This document shows, piece after piece, positions 15,893-24,385 of a stretch of 36,307 nucleotides of DNA. Positions within the stretch are counted from its first letter, which is position 1. Every line of letters starts with the position of its first letter. The stretch lies in NCBI GenBank assembly GCA_947175055.1, contig CAMWLJ010000030.1, positions 1-36,307 on the forward strand, read 5' to 3'. This DNA comes from an uncultured Lachnospiraceae bacterium. GTDB lineage: Bacteria; Bacillota; Clostridia; Lachnospirales; Lachnospiraceae. A program made the position numbers and the translations under genes. The notes below the pieces were generated by a model that saw only the letters and a list, made by a program, of their open reading frames with translations, ran no database searches and was not told the origin of the DNA.

Positions 15893-16726
15893 ATGAATCC
15901 GGTATACGAAAAATTATTAAAATGTTATGAGTGCTTTAAGGCAAAGATTGATTTTGAGCCAAAGGTGGCGGTAGTGTTAGGATCGGGGCTTGGCAATTTT
16001 GCGAAGACGGTGGACGTTAAGGCAGAACTTCCCTACAGCGAGATCGAGGGATTCCCGGTATCTACGGTGCCGGGACATGCGGGGAAATTCATCTTCGGTT
16101 ATATCAATGAGGTGCCGGTGGTCCTGATGCAGGGACGTGTACATTATTATGAGGGATATCCGATCACGGATGTAGTGCTGCCGACCCGGCTGATGAAGAT
16201 GATGGGGGCGAAAGTACTGTTTCTGACCAATGCTTCCGGCGGTATCAATCCTGCCTTTCATGCGGGCAGTCTGATGCTGATCCAGGATCATATCTCAATC
16301 TTCGCACCGAATCCGTTGATCGGTGCCAATATCGAGGAGCTTGGGACAAGGTTCCCGGATATGTCCCATGTTTATGACGAGGATCTGCAGGAGATCATCA
16401 GAAGCACGGCGAAGGCAAATGAAATCGAGTTGTTCGAGGGAATCTATGCGCAGCTGACAGGCCCTTCTTTCGAGTCACCGGCGGAGATCCAGCTGTTGCA
16501 TAAGCTGGGAGCAAGCGCGGTAGGTATGAGTACTGTGGTGGAGGCGATCGCGGCTAACCATATGGGCATGAAGATCTGCGGCGTTTCCTGTGTCAGCAAT
16601 CTGGCAGCGGGCATGAACAGTGCACCTCTGACCCACGAAGAAGTGCAGGAAGCGGCTAATGCGGTAGCACCCAAGTTCGAGAAGCTGCTGGTTGAGTCGA
16701 TCACAAAGTTCCGGGAGCTGGTCTAG
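15893..16726 (+). CDS. punA: Purine nucleoside phosphorylase
   Basis: A 277-residue enzyme of the trimeric purine nucleoside phosphorylase class, which splits inosine and guanosine with phosphate into base and ribose-1-phosphate. Visible motifs are VVLGSGLGNFA, the phosphate-site VPGHAGKFIFG, the purine-site LTNASGGINPAFHAGSLMLI and the family signature VGMSTVVEAIAANHMGMKIC with the conserved Asn in VSCVSNLAAGM. Length fits the family. AAAGGTGG precedes the ATG. The MTA/SAH-type deaminase gene follows after 52 bp, so the pair likely forms a nucleoside-salvage operon. Confidence 0.94.
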   Translation: MNPVYEKLLKCYECFKAKIDFEPKVAVVLGSGLGNFAKTVDVKAELPYSEIEGFPVSTVPGHAGKFIFGYINEVPVVLMQGRVHYYEGYPITDVVLPTRLMKMMGAKVLFLTNASGGINPAFHAGSLMLIQDHISIFAPNPLIGANIEELGTRFPDMSHVYDEDLQEIIRSTAKANEIELFEGIYAQLTGPSFESPAEIQLLHKLGASAVGMSTVVEAIAANHMGMKICGVSCVSNLAAGMNSAPLTHEEVQEAANAVAPKFEKLLVESITKFRELV

Positions 16727-16778
16727 CGCAGTGCGAAGATTCCGAAAGCCTGGTTTTGCAGAATGGAGGATGGGATAG

Positions 16779-18092
16779 ATGAATTACAGATTTTATAATG
16801 CGCGTATCCTGACAATGGCTACAGATAAACTGACGGAAGGAGAACTCTGGGTGCAGGACGGCAAGATCCTGTATGTGGGGGACGGAAGCGATACGGACAG
16901 TGTCTGTGCCGGGGAACAGAATGCAGGAGAGGGCAAGATCAAATGGGATCGGGAGATTGATTGTGAAGGCAATCTTCTGATGCCTGGGTTTAAGAATGCT
17001 CATACTCATTCGGGTATGACGCTGCTGCGTTCTTATGCGGACGATCTACCGTTGCAGGATTGGCTGTTTCAGCAGGTATTTCCGATCGAGGATAAGATGG
17101 ATGGGGAGATGATCTATCATCTGACTAAGCTGGCGGTGTTAGAATATCTGACCAGTGGTATCACAGCGATCTTCGATATGTATCTTACGCCGGAGACCAC
17201 GGCCAGAGCCTGTGTGGAGATGGGGATGCGTTGTGTGCAGGTGAGCGGGACCAGCGGACAGACGGATTTCGAGCCTTCGCTTAAGCTGTTGGAAGAGCGG
17301 TATCAGGCGCTGAATCATAAGGATCCGCTGCTCAGCTATTTTATTGGTTTTCACGCGGAGTATACTTGTTCCAGAGAGTTGATGGAGCGGGTGGCGGAGA
17401 TCGCACATAAGTATAAAGCACCGGTGTATACGCATCTGGCGGAGACGAAGTCGGAGGTGGAAGGCTGTAAGGAGCGCCACGGCATGTCGCCTGCGAAGCT
17501 GCTTGACACCATCGGTATGTTTGATCATGGCGGAGGCGGGTATCATTGTGTCTGGATGGACGAGGAGGATCTGGAGATCTTCCGCAGGCGTGGGCTGACC
17601 GCAGTGACCAATCCGGGCTCCAACACCAAACTTGCCAGCGGTATCGCGCCGATCTCCGCTTATCTGAAAAGGGGCATCAACGTGGCTATCGGTACGGATG
17701 GGCCTGCCAGCAATAACTGTCTGGATATGTTCCGGGAGATGTTCTTGGTGACGGGTCTTGCCAAGCTGCGGGAGGAGGACGCCTCTGCCGTGGATGCTTG
17801 GGAAGTGTTGAAGATGGCGACCGTGAACGGTTCTAAGGCTATGTATCTGCCGGATACGGATGTGTTGGCACCGGGGAAGACGGCGGATATCATTATGATC
17901 GATCTCCATCAGCCCAATATGCAGCCGCTTAACAATATACCCAAGAATCTGGTCTATAGCGGCAGCAAGCAGAATGTTAAGATGACCATGATCCAGGGAA
18001 GGATCCTGTACGAAAACGGCATCTTTACAGACAGCTACGACGTGGAGGAAATCTACAGAAAGGCAAACGAGATCATAGACAGTCTCAGATAA
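16779..18092 (+). CDS. mtaD: Amidohydrolase, MTA/S-adenosylhomocysteine deaminase type
   Basis: A 437-residue metal-dependent deaminase. Ligands are HxH in NAHTHSGMT, His in FIGFHAEYTC, His-x-x-Glu in VYTHLAETKSEVEG and Asp in AIGTDGPASNNCLD. The pattern is that of 5-methylthioadenosine/S-adenosylhomocysteine deaminases, which turn adenosine-type nucleosides into inosine-type ones. Sitting right after a phosphorylase that accepts inosine-type nucleosides makes a coherent salvage route. GGAGG lies before the ATG. Other amidohydrolases such as guanine or chlorohydrolase types share much of the motif set, so the substrate is the uncertain part. Confidence 0.85.
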   Translation: MNYRFYNARILTMATDKLTEGELWVQDGKILYVGDGSDTDSVCAGEQNAGEGKIKWDREIDCEGNLLMPGFKNAHTHSGMTLLRSYADDLPLQDWLFQQVFPIEDKMDGEMIYHLTKLAVLEYLTSGITAIFDMYLTPETTARACVEMGMRCVQVSGTSGQTDFEPSLKLLEERYQALNHKDPLLSYFIGFHAEYTCSRELMERVAEIAHKYKAPVYTHLAETKSEVEGCKERHGMSPAKLLDTIGMFDHGGGGYHCVWMDEEDLEIFRRRGLTAVTNPGSNTKLASGIAPISAYLKRGINVAIGTDGPASNNCLDMFREMFLVTGLAKLREEDASAVDAWEVLKMATVNGSKAMYLPDTDVLAPGKTADIIMIDLHQPNMQPLNNIPKNLVYSGSKQNVKMTMIQGRILYENGIFTDSYDVEEIYRKANEIIDSLR

Positions 18093-18099
18093 TATATAA

Positions 18100-18139
18100 C
18101 AGGCAGAGGGTTATGCAGCAAAGCATCAGCCCCTGCCTG
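18100..18139 (+). terminator. Hairpin after the deaminase gene
   Basis: CAGGCAG (18100-18106) and CTGCCTG (18133-18139) form the base, with ATGC/GCAT pairing inside. There is no T-run. A second, overlapping pairing, GTTATGC (18110-18116) with GCATAAC (18152-18158), is possible. Confidence 0.4.
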
Positions 18140-18171
18140 ATGCAGATTGTCGCATAACGTTTGAAACGGAT

Positions 18172-19863
18172 ATGGAAGGTTTAGTATTAGCGGGCATGAT
18201 TCTTTTTCTGATCGTGCTCATCATGGGCAAGGAATATATCAACAGTAAGTCTTTTCATAAACATAATCTGCAGCGGATCTATGCAAGTTATGGTATGGCT
18301 TGTGAACGGGAGTACAAGGAGGGGGAGCTGGAGCATATAAAGAAGTATTATCTGAGACATCCCCGCGAGAACCAGATCGACGATATCACATGGAATGATC
18401 TGAACCTTGACAGTATTTATCAGCAGATCAACGTTTCCTGCAGCGCAGCGGGAGACGAATATCTGTATTATAAACTGCGGACACCGGTAAATGGACAGGA
18501 AGAGTTGGAGAAATGGGAAGCAAAGATCAGCTTTTTCATGGAGCATGAAGAAGAAAGGCACCGTATACAGAGTCTGTTCTATCAGCTGGGGAGAATGGGA
18601 AGATACTCACTGCATGAGTATATTGACAACTTGGATATTCTGGGTGAGCGGAAGAACGGGAAATATGTCCTGTATAACTTGTTGTTCTTCTTATGTATCG
18701 GAAGCATGTTCGCAGCACCGCCTGTCGGGATCGCCGCGCTGCTTGTGGTGGTATGCCACAATCTGATCGGATATTTCAGGGAATACAAGCAGATTGAGCC
18801 TTATATCACCAGTTTCCGCTACATTAAGAGAATGCTGGATGCGGCGGAGCAGATGGGACGGATAACGGTGGAGGGTATCAGCGAGGAGCAGGAACGTCTG
18901 CGCGACTGTCACCGGAAGATGAAAGGATTTATTCGCAATTCTTACTTACTTGTCTATGTGGAGAAGGGGAACGGAGATCCTTTCAGCCTGATCTTGGACT
19001 ATGTGCGGATGATCTTTTATCTGGATCTGATCCAATTTAATAAAGCATTAAGTGCTGTGCGGGGACATCTTGATGAGATTGACGAGATGGTGACGCTGCT
19101 TGGGCAGATTGAGTCTGCGGTAGTGATCGGTTCTTACAGGAAGAGCCTGCCTGCGTACTGTGTGCCGAAGATCCGGTTTGAGGAGGAGGCAGACAGACAT
19201 ATGGTGATAGAACAACTATATCATCCGCTTTTGTCGGATCCGGTGAAGAATTCCATTGATACGGGGAAAGGGGTTCTGCTGACCGGTTCCAATGCATCCG
19301 GGAAATCCACTTTTCTGCGCGCAGTGGCACTTAGCGCCGTGCTGGCGCAGACAATGCACACCTGTCCGGCAGACTACTATGAGGCGCCGGCATTCCGTAT
19401 CCTTTCTTCTATGTCATTGAAGGACGATCTGATCGGCGGACAGAGTTATTATATGGTAGAGATCAGAGCCATCAAACGGATTCTCGATCAGGTGAAGCAG
19501 GCCGAGGAGGAGCATGGCTGTGTGCTTTGTTTTGTGGATGAGGTGCTGCGGGGGACGAATACGGTAGAACGAATCGCAGCCTCCACGCAGATCATGAAGA
19601 TGTTGTCATCCGGTCATGTGATCTGTTTTGCGGCGACTCACGATGTGGAACTGACCAAATTGCTGGAAAAGGAATACGATAATTATCATTTTGAGGAACG
19701 AATTGAGGAGGACGATGTGTTCTTCCCCTATACGCTGATGTCAGGACCGGCCACGACGCGGAATGCCATTGCGCTGCTTAAGATGTTGGGATATGATGAG
19801 AAGATCATTGCGGATGCGGAAGTTATGGCAAAGCATTTTCTGGCGGAAGGAAGCTGGGCGTAA
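18172..19863 (+). CDS. Membrane-anchored MutS-like ATPase
   Basis: A 563-residue protein whose C-terminal 230 residues are the MutS ATPase: Walker A LTGSNASGKSTFLRAVALSA, Walker B-like VLCFVDEVLRGTNTVERIAA and the CFAATHDVEL segment. The mismatch-binding and connector domains of MutS1 are absent. Instead there is an N-terminal hydrophobic helix (LVLAGMILFLIVLIMG) and a pair near residues 165-200 (YNLLFFLCIGSMFAAPPVGI, then LLVVVCHNLIGYF). It is therefore probably membrane bound and not a standard mismatch-repair enzyme; relatives are annotated in many gut Firmicutes and Bacteroidetes without known function. The start has no clear ribosome site (GAAACGGAT before ATG). RNase H follows by 41 bp. 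Confidence 0.82.
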   Translation: MEGLVLAGMILFLIVLIMGKEYINSKSFHKHNLQRIYASYGMACEREYKEGELEHIKKYYLRHPRENQIDDITWNDLNLDSIYQQINVSCSAAGDEYLYYKLRTPVNGQEELEKWEAKISFFMEHEEERHRIQSLFYQLGRMGRYSLHEYIDNLDILGERKNGKYVLYNLLFFLCIGSMFAAPPVGIAALLVVVCHNLIGYFREYKQIEPYITSFRYIKRMLDAAEQMGRITVEGISEEQERLRDCHRKMKGFIRNSYLLVYVEKGNGDPFSLILDYVRMIFYLDLIQFNKALSAVRGHLDEIDEMVTLLGQIESAVVIGSYRKSLPAYCVPKIRFEEEADRHMVIEQLYHPLLSDPVKNSIDTGKGVLLTGSNASGKSTFLRAVALSAVLAQTMHTCPADYYEAPAFRILSSMSLKDDLIGGQSYYMVEIRAIKRILDQVKQAEEEHGCVLCFVDEVLRGTNTVERIAASTQIMKMLSSGHVICFAATHDVELTKLLEKEYDNYHFEERIEEDDVFFPYTLMSGPATTRNAIALLKMLGYDEKIIADAEVMAKHFLAEGSWA

Positions 19864-19904
19864 GAAGTGCAATATAGTATCAGACAGGAAGGATATGGAC
19901 AGTG

Positions 19905-20375
19905 ATGAAAGTAACGATCTTTACCGATGGCGCGGCCCGCGGTAATCCGGAGGGGCCGGGGGGATATGGAACCGTGCTGCAATACATTGATTCGCAGGGG
20001 ACATTGCATGAGCGGGAGTACTCGGCGGGTTATAAGAAAACGACTAATAACCGTATGGAGCTGATGGCGGCGATCGTGGGTTTGGAGGCGCTGACGAAGC
20101 CGTGTGAGGTTACATTAGTCTCGGATTCCAAATATGTGACGGATGCCTTCAATCAGCACTGGATCGACGGCTGGGTACGGAAGAACTGGAAGACGGCGGG
20201 CAATAAGCCGGTTAAGAATATCGACCTGTGGGAAAGGCTTTTGCGGGCGAAGCAGCCGCATCGGGTAACGTTTCGGTGGGTAAAGGGACATGACGGTCAC
20301 CCGGAAAACGAGCGCTGTGACAAATTGGCCACAACTGCGGCAGATGGCACAGACTTACTTGACGATACCTTCTGA
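19905..20375 (+). CDS. rnhA: Ribonuclease HI
   Basis: A 156-residue RNase H type 1 that cuts RNA in RNA-DNA hybrids. Acidic active-site residues are Asp8 in [17 protein letters not shown], Glu in [10 protein letters not shown], Asp in VSDSKYV and Asp in NERCDKLA; the substrate-binding [11 protein letters not shown] and GHDGHPENE loops are intact. ATG 19905 is chosen; a GTG directly in front would add one residue. The gene follows the MutS-like gene in the same direction. Confidence 0.95.
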   Translation: MKVTIFTDGAARGNPEGPGGYGTVLQYIDSQGTLHEREYSAGYKKTTNNRMELMAAIVGLEALTKPCEVTLVSDSKYVTDAFNQHWIDGWVRKNWKTAGNKPVKNIDLWERLLRAKQPHRVTFRWVKGHDGHPENERCDKLATTAADGTDLLDDTF

Positions 20376-20388
20376 ATGGTGGTATCAT
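20359..20388 (+). promoter_or_regulatory. Candidate promoter for the small membrane protein
   Basis: TTGACG (20359-20364) and TATCAT (20383-20388) are 18 bp apart and overlap the end of the RNase H gene. Confidence 0.4.
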
Positions 20389-20447
20389 AGATATGGTCTT
20401 TGTAAGAGAGACATTATTGGCAGAATACGATGGGAAGGGGAAAACAG

Positions 20448-20627
20448 ATGACGAATTTGATCTTGTTTGTAAACGCTTTTTTATCTTACTTACTGGTATT
20501 TGTATTTATCATTGCGGTGGTTGTGGTGGCATGTATTATCGGTGTGAAATGGAGAAAGAGTAAGGATGCCAAGGCTGCTGTAGAGGCAGGTGTCAGTGTG
20601 CAGACAGACGGAAATACAGCTGTTTGA
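20448..20627 (+). CDS. Small single-pass membrane protein
   Basis: A 59-residue protein with one long hydrophobic helix (FVNAFLSYLLVFVFIIAVVV and onward to CIIGVKW), then a basic stretch KWRKSKDAK and a polar tail. The positive-inside rule puts the C-terminus in the cytoplasm. ATG 20448 follows GGAAGGGGAAAACAG. Size and layout recall gamma subunits of decarboxylase sodium pumps and many uncharacterised clostridial peptides; no partner genes are nearby, so the function is open. Hairpins follow at 20628-20681 and 20704-20731. Confidence 0.65.
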   Translation: MTNLILFVNAFLSYLLVFVFIIAVVVVACIIGVKWRKSKDAKAAVEAGVSVQTDGNTAV

Positions 20628-20681
20628 GCTTGTGCCTGATATCGGGATGCGTTTATGTCGCGGGTGATATAGGGCATAAGC
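20628..20681 (+). terminator. Imperfect hairpin after the small membrane protein
   Basis: GCTTGTGCC (20628-20636) pairs with GGCATAAGC (20673-20681), with a further GATAT pairing inside. There is no T-run. A proper terminator lies 23 bp on. Confidence 0.4.
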
Positions 20682-20703
20682 AAGGGATGGTTTTTGTGGC
20701 TTG

Positions 20704-20731
20704 AAAGTCAGACTGGCGGGTCTGGCTTTTT
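20704..20731 (+). terminator. Rho-independent terminator
   Basis: AAAGTCAGAC (20704-20713) and GTCTGGCTTT (20720-20729) pair over ten bases with one wobble, a 6-nt loop and a T-run to 20731. Confidence 0.8.
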
Positions 20732-20800
20732 CCGTTCACAGAGACAAACTTGAAATTTGGCACGCAGCCTTTGCAAAACTACTTCGGCATGGAGGAAAAT

Positions 20801-21496
20801 ATGGGAAAATATACGACGATTCTTTGGGATTTGGATCAGACGTTGCTGGACTTTGACCGTTCCATGGATTATGCGATCCGGGCGGTATTTGAGCAGTATG
20901 CTCTGTATATCGATGAGACGATCGCTGCCAGATATGAGGTCATCAACCGGGATCATTGGAATAGATTGGAGCGCGGTGAGATCAGCAAAGAAGAATTAAA
21001 GGTGGGACGATTTCGGGTGCTGCTTGAGGAACTGGGAATACAATCTGTCAAACCGGAGGAGATTGCCACGTCTTATCAGGATGCCTTGGGCAGTATCTAC
21101 TATTATATAGACGGTGCCGTAGAAGTGGTCACAAAGCTGCGGGAACTGGGATATCATCAATATGTGGTGACCAATGGAGTTAATACAACCCAGATCAATA
21201 AGATGAAACTGTCAGGATTTGACAAACTGATGGACGGTGTTTTCGTGTCGGAGCTGATGGGATATCCGAAGCCGATGAAAGAATATTTTGACGCCTGTTT
21301 TGCGACGCTGCCGGAAGGGACTCGTGAGAAAAGCATTTTGGTAGGGGATTCTCTGACCAGTGATATGCAAGGGGCCAATAATGCGGGTATTACAGCCTGC
21401 TGGTTTAATCCGAAAGGAAGAGCGAAGGATATTGCGGTACAGATCGACTATGAAATACGAAGTCTGGAAGAGGTATTGTCGATCGTGCGTGAATAG
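20801..21496 (+). CDS. yjjG: YjjG-type HAD nucleotidase
   Basis: A 231-residue haloacid dehalogenase-type phosphatase. The nucleophile motif is WDLDQTLLDF (Asp10, Asp12), motif II is YVVTNGVNTTQ, the lysine region is GYPKPMKEYF and motif IV is ILVGDSLTSDMQGA. The sequence matches the YjjG group that removes phosphate from pyrimidine nucleotides, including non-canonical ones, protecting DNA from wrong bases. ATG 20801 is used because GGAGG is 5 nt upstream; longer versions begin inside the ribosome-site region. Confidence 0.85.
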   Translation: MGKYTTILWDLDQTLLDFDRSMDYAIRAVFEQYALYIDETIAARYEVINRDHWNRLERGEISKEELKVGRFRVLLEELGIQSVKPEEIATSYQDALGSIYYYIDGAVEVVTKLRELGYHQYVVTNGVNTTQINKMKLSGFDKLMDGVFVSELMGYPKPMKEYFDACFATLPEGTREKSILVGDSLTSDMQGANNAGITACWFNPKGRAKDIAVQIDYEIRSLEEVLSIVRE

Positions 21497-21603
21497 GAAA
21501 AGCAGCAGTATAACCGGTGGGAACATTTTGAGAATCAAAGGGTGCGTGGGTCTGCATCTGAGAGAAGAGCAGTGTCAAAAGAGAGAAAGAACAGGAGTTT
21601 GGC

Positions 21604-22593
21604 ATGGCAAAAAACGGCAATCAGAAGCTGAAATTGTTATATTTGGTGAAGATCCTTACGGAGCAGTCCGATGAAGAACACTGTCTGGGAGCGCAGGCGT
21701 TGATCGATGCGCTGGCGGAATATGGTGTCAAGGCGGAACGTAAGAGTATCTACGACGATATCGCACAATTGACCGAGTTCGGATATGATATCGTGTTGGT
21801 CAAGTCCAAGACAGCCGGCGGCTATTACTTGGCCGGGCGGGAGTTTGAGCTGGCAGAGCTGAAGCTGCTGGTGGAGACGGTACAGGCTTCCCGGTTCCTC
21901 ACGGTGAAGAAATCCAGGGAACTGATAGGTAAGATCGAGAAGCTGGCTTCAAAAGCGGAAGCCGGACAGCTGCAAAGACAGGTTTATGTGGCCAACAGGG
22001 TGAAGACTGCCAACGAGAGTATCTACTATATAGTAGACGATATACACCGGGCGATCCAGAATAACGAACAGATTTCTTTTCAATATTTGGAGTGGAATCT
22101 GAATAAGGAACTGGTGCCGCGCAAGGACGGTAAGCTCTATCAGATCAGCCCCTGGGCGCTGACCTGTAAGGATGAGAATTATTATCTGATCGGACACGAC
22201 GGTGAGAGCGATGCGATCAAGCATTTTCGGGTAGATAAGATGGGACAGATCCGTGTGCTGGCCGGAATTGGCCGGCAGGGTGCTGCATTGTTTGAGCGCT
22301 TTGATATTGCGGCCTATGCCAATAAGACCTTCGGTATGTTCGGAGGACGGGAGGAGATCGTTACGCTGGAATTTGAGAACCGGTTTATCGGCGTTGTCAT
22401 GGATCGCTTTGGCAAAGAAGTACCAGTGCGAAGGAGAGATGAAGAGCATTTCTCAGTGCGGGTACAGGTGGCTTTGAGCGGACAGTTTTACGGTTGGCTG
22501 ACGGGATTGGGGATGGGCGCCAAGATCCTTGCGCCGGTAGAAGTTTTGGAGGAATACCGGGAGCATCTGGAGAAAGTGCTCGGGCAGTATTGA
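21604..22593 (+). CDS. WYL-domain transcription regulator
   Basis: A 329-residue regulator. The N-terminal 65 residues are a winged helix (KLLYLVKILTEQSDEEHCLG, VKAERKSIYDDIAQLTEFGY). The WYL sensor domain lies around residues 140-220 (ISFQYLEWN, YQISPWALTCKDENYYLIGH, IKHFRVDKMGQIRVL) and a WCX-like C-terminal domain follows. Such proteins respond to small ligands or nucleic-acid fragments; the ligand is unknown. AGGAG precedes the ATG. It may control its neighbours, but no operator stands out. Confidence 0.88.
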   Translation: MAKNGNQKLKLLYLVKILTEQSDEEHCLGAQALIDALAEYGVKAERKSIYDDIAQLTEFGYDIVLVKSKTAGGYYLAGREFELAELKLLVETVQASRFLTVKKSRELIGKIEKLASKAEAGQLQRQVYVANRVKTANESIYYIVDDIHRAIQNNEQISFQYLEWNLNKELVPRKDGKLYQISPWALTCKDENYYLIGHDGESDAIKHFRVDKMGQIRVLAGIGRQGAALFERFDIAAYANKTFGMFGGREEIVTLEFENRFIGVVMDRFGKEVPVRRRDEEHFSVRVQVALSGQFYGWLTGLGMGAKILAPVEVLEEYREHLEKVLGQY

Positions 22594-22683
22594 GTCACGA
22601 TCAGTTGGCAAATGAGCGATTTGATTTGCGGGCTATCATAACAGGAAGCTGTTACATAAAATACAGAAACGAGGAAATGGGAC

Positions 22684-23856
22684 ATGAGCATACGATTTGC
22701 AGATCGAATGAAAGACTATGAATCCGGCATTTTTCAAGTGCTGAATGATAAAAAGGATGCGGCAGAGAGGCAGGGAAAGCGGATTTATAACCTTTCCGTA
22801 GGGACGCCGGATTTTCCGCCGGCGGCACATGTGGTGGAAGCGGTGTCGAAGGCTGCGCAGAAACCGGAGAATTATAAGTATGCGTTGATCGATATTCCGG
22901 AATTGATCGAGGCGGTGCAGATGCGGTATCAGAAGCGTTACGATGTGACGCTTGAGACGGACGAGATTATGTCTGTCTATGGGTCTCAGGAGGGAATCGC
23001 CCATATCTGCCTGACACTATGTGATCCGGGGGACGTGGTGCTGGTGCCCAATCCGGGCTATCCGATCTTTGGCATTGGTCCGTCGCTTGCCGGAGCGGAA
23101 GTGGTCACTTACGATCTGACAGAGGCAAATGATTATCTGCCGGATCTGGATGATCTGGATGAGGATCTGCTTGCGAGAGCGAAATGTATGGTCGTATCTT
23201 ACCCTTTGAATCCGGTCTGTAAAGCGGCGCCTGACACTTTCTACGAGAAACTGATCCCTTGGGCGGCGGCTCATGAGATTCTGATCATTCATGACAATGC
23301 TTATTCGGATATCATTTATGATGGCAGAGTGGGCAAGTCGATCTTACGGATCCCGGGGGCGAAGGAGACGGCGGTGGAGTTTTATTCCCTGTCCAAATCT
23401 TATAATTATACCGGCGCAAGGATGAGCTTTCTGACCGGGAATAAGGATGTGGTAGCTTGCTTTAAAAGATTTCGTTCCCAGATCGATTACGGCACGTATC
23501 TGCCGGTACAGTACGGCGCGGTGGCTGCACTTACCGGTTCCGATCAGATGGTGAAGGAGCAGTGTGCAGAGTATCAGAAGAGAAGAGACGCCCTCTGTGG
23601 TGGTCTGCGTAAGATAGGCTGGCCGATAGAGGACAGCGAGGGAACGATGTTCGCCTGGGCGAAGATACCGGCAGGCTACACGGATGACGTGGCTTTTGTC
23701 ATGGAGCTGGTGGAGAAGAGCGGAGTATTGTGTACCCCCGGCAGCAGTTTCGGCTCTCTGGGAAAAGGACATGTGAGGTTTGCATTGACGATGCCGGTGG
23801 AGAAGATTAGGGAGGCGGTGGATGCGATCGCGGACTCCGGCATGATACGCGCATAA
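22684..23856 (+). CDS. Class I/II pyridoxal-phosphate aminotransferase
   Basis: A 390-residue fold-type I aminotransferase. The cofactor lysine is Lys238 in SLSKSYNYTGARMSF, and other marks are VGTPDFPPAAHV, YGSQEGIAHICL, VLVPNPGYPIFG and HDNAYSDIIYDG. It resembles the LL-diaminopimelate/aspartate aminotransferase branch. The loop usually written YPNNPTGAxA reads YPLNPVCKAA here, with Asn kept but Thr-Gly changed, so the substrate may differ from standard members. A terminator at 23906-23935 ends the unit. Confidence 0.87.
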   Translation: MSIRFADRMKDYESGIFQVLNDKKDAAERQGKRIYNLSVGTPDFPPAAHVVEAVSKAAQKPENYKYALIDIPELIEAVQMRYQKRYDVTLETDEIMSVYGSQEGIAHICLTLCDPGDVVLVPNPGYPIFGIGPSLAGAEVVTYDLTEANDYLPDLDDLDEDLLARAKCMVVSYPLNPVCKAAPDTFYEKLIPWAAAHEILIIHDNAYSDIIYDGRVGKSILRIPGAKETAVEFYSLSKSYNYTGARMSFLTGNKDVVACFKRFRSQIDYGTYLPVQYGAVAALTGSDQMVKEQCAEYQKRRDALCGGLRKIGWPIEDSEGTMFAWAKIPAGYTDDVAFVMELVEKSGVLCTPGSSFGSLGKGHVRFALTMPVEKIREAVDAIADSGMIRA

Positions 23857-23905
23857 ACGGTAAAATAGGATTGTCAATAGCATTTCGGGATAAAAGTATT
23901 TTTTG

Positions 23906-23935
23906 GGATATGTCACAAAAAGGCATATCCTTTTT
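23906..23935 (+). terminator. Rho-independent terminator after the aminotransferase
   Basis: GGATATG (23906-23912) and CATATCC (23924-23930) form a 7-bp stem followed by TTTTT. Confidence 0.8.
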
Positions 23936-23961
23936 CAGTGCTTTTTCTATTAAGGAGGTCA

Positions 23962-23990
23962 TTGACAGAGAATGTCGGTTGGCATATACT
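23962..23990 (+). promoter_or_regulatory. Strong promoter of the nrd operon
   Basis: TTGACA (23962-23967) and TATACT (23985-23990) are 17 bp apart. Transcription would start near 23997, leaving a leader of about 390 nt before nrdD. Confidence 0.8.
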
Positions 23991-23999
23991 GAATGTACG

Positions 24000-24045
24000 C
24001 CACAAAATATAGTATTTTTATGTTAACCAATTCTATATTTTGTAT
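24000..24045. promoter_or_regulatory. Two inverted NrdR-like boxes
   Basis: The core CAAAATATAG stands at 24003-24012 and its exact inverse CTATATTTTG at 24033-24042, with centres 30 bp apart, about three helical turns. Each core fits the published NrdR consensus CwAtATaTwG at nine of ten positions. NrdR represses ribonucleotide reductase genes when dATP is high and usually binds two boxes in phase. The first box begins at about +3 of the predicted transcript. Confidence 0.8.
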
Positions 24046-24385
24046 TTGTAATTCTATTGCGTATCAGTTGAATTTCTGTGATATCTTCAGTGTCAGACGA
24101 TGTGAGTGATACAGAGACGTCAATTCATTATCTTAATATCGTAATGATCGTAAAGGGGAATCGGAGTTGAGCGCATGGCCGGGGTACAGGATCTTGTACA
24201 GGGTGCATGGTGCTGTTGAATGATTGACGATAGAAGTTATGTAAACCTATATGGATATTGTATTGTTACAGGAATGCGTATAAGGCCAGATAGGTTTCAG
24301 AATGATGCTGATAGGAGGAATGATTCTGTGCGCAGCAGATTTTAAGGAACAGGAATGAAGAAGCTAATACCATGGAGGGGACTGA
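24046..24385 (+). other. Long nrd leader with two short overlapping reading frames
   Basis: The 340 nt before nrdD hold no full gene. Short frame 1 (24320-24358) reads MILCAADFKEQE after AGGAGG, though the spacing is only 1 nt. Short frame 2 (24355-24396) reads MKKLIPWRGLNEQ after AAGGAACAGG, overlaps frame 1 as ATGA and runs past the nrdD start at 24386. Around 24180-24215 GTACAGG repeats twice and can form a short GTACA/TGTAC hairpin. No known riboswitch was recognised. The leader could tune translation of nrdD. Confidence 0.35.

Noticed and set aside
17139..17909. 256-codon minus-strand frame
   Set aside because: It is antisense to the deaminase gene and full of His and Arg; no start site or domain.
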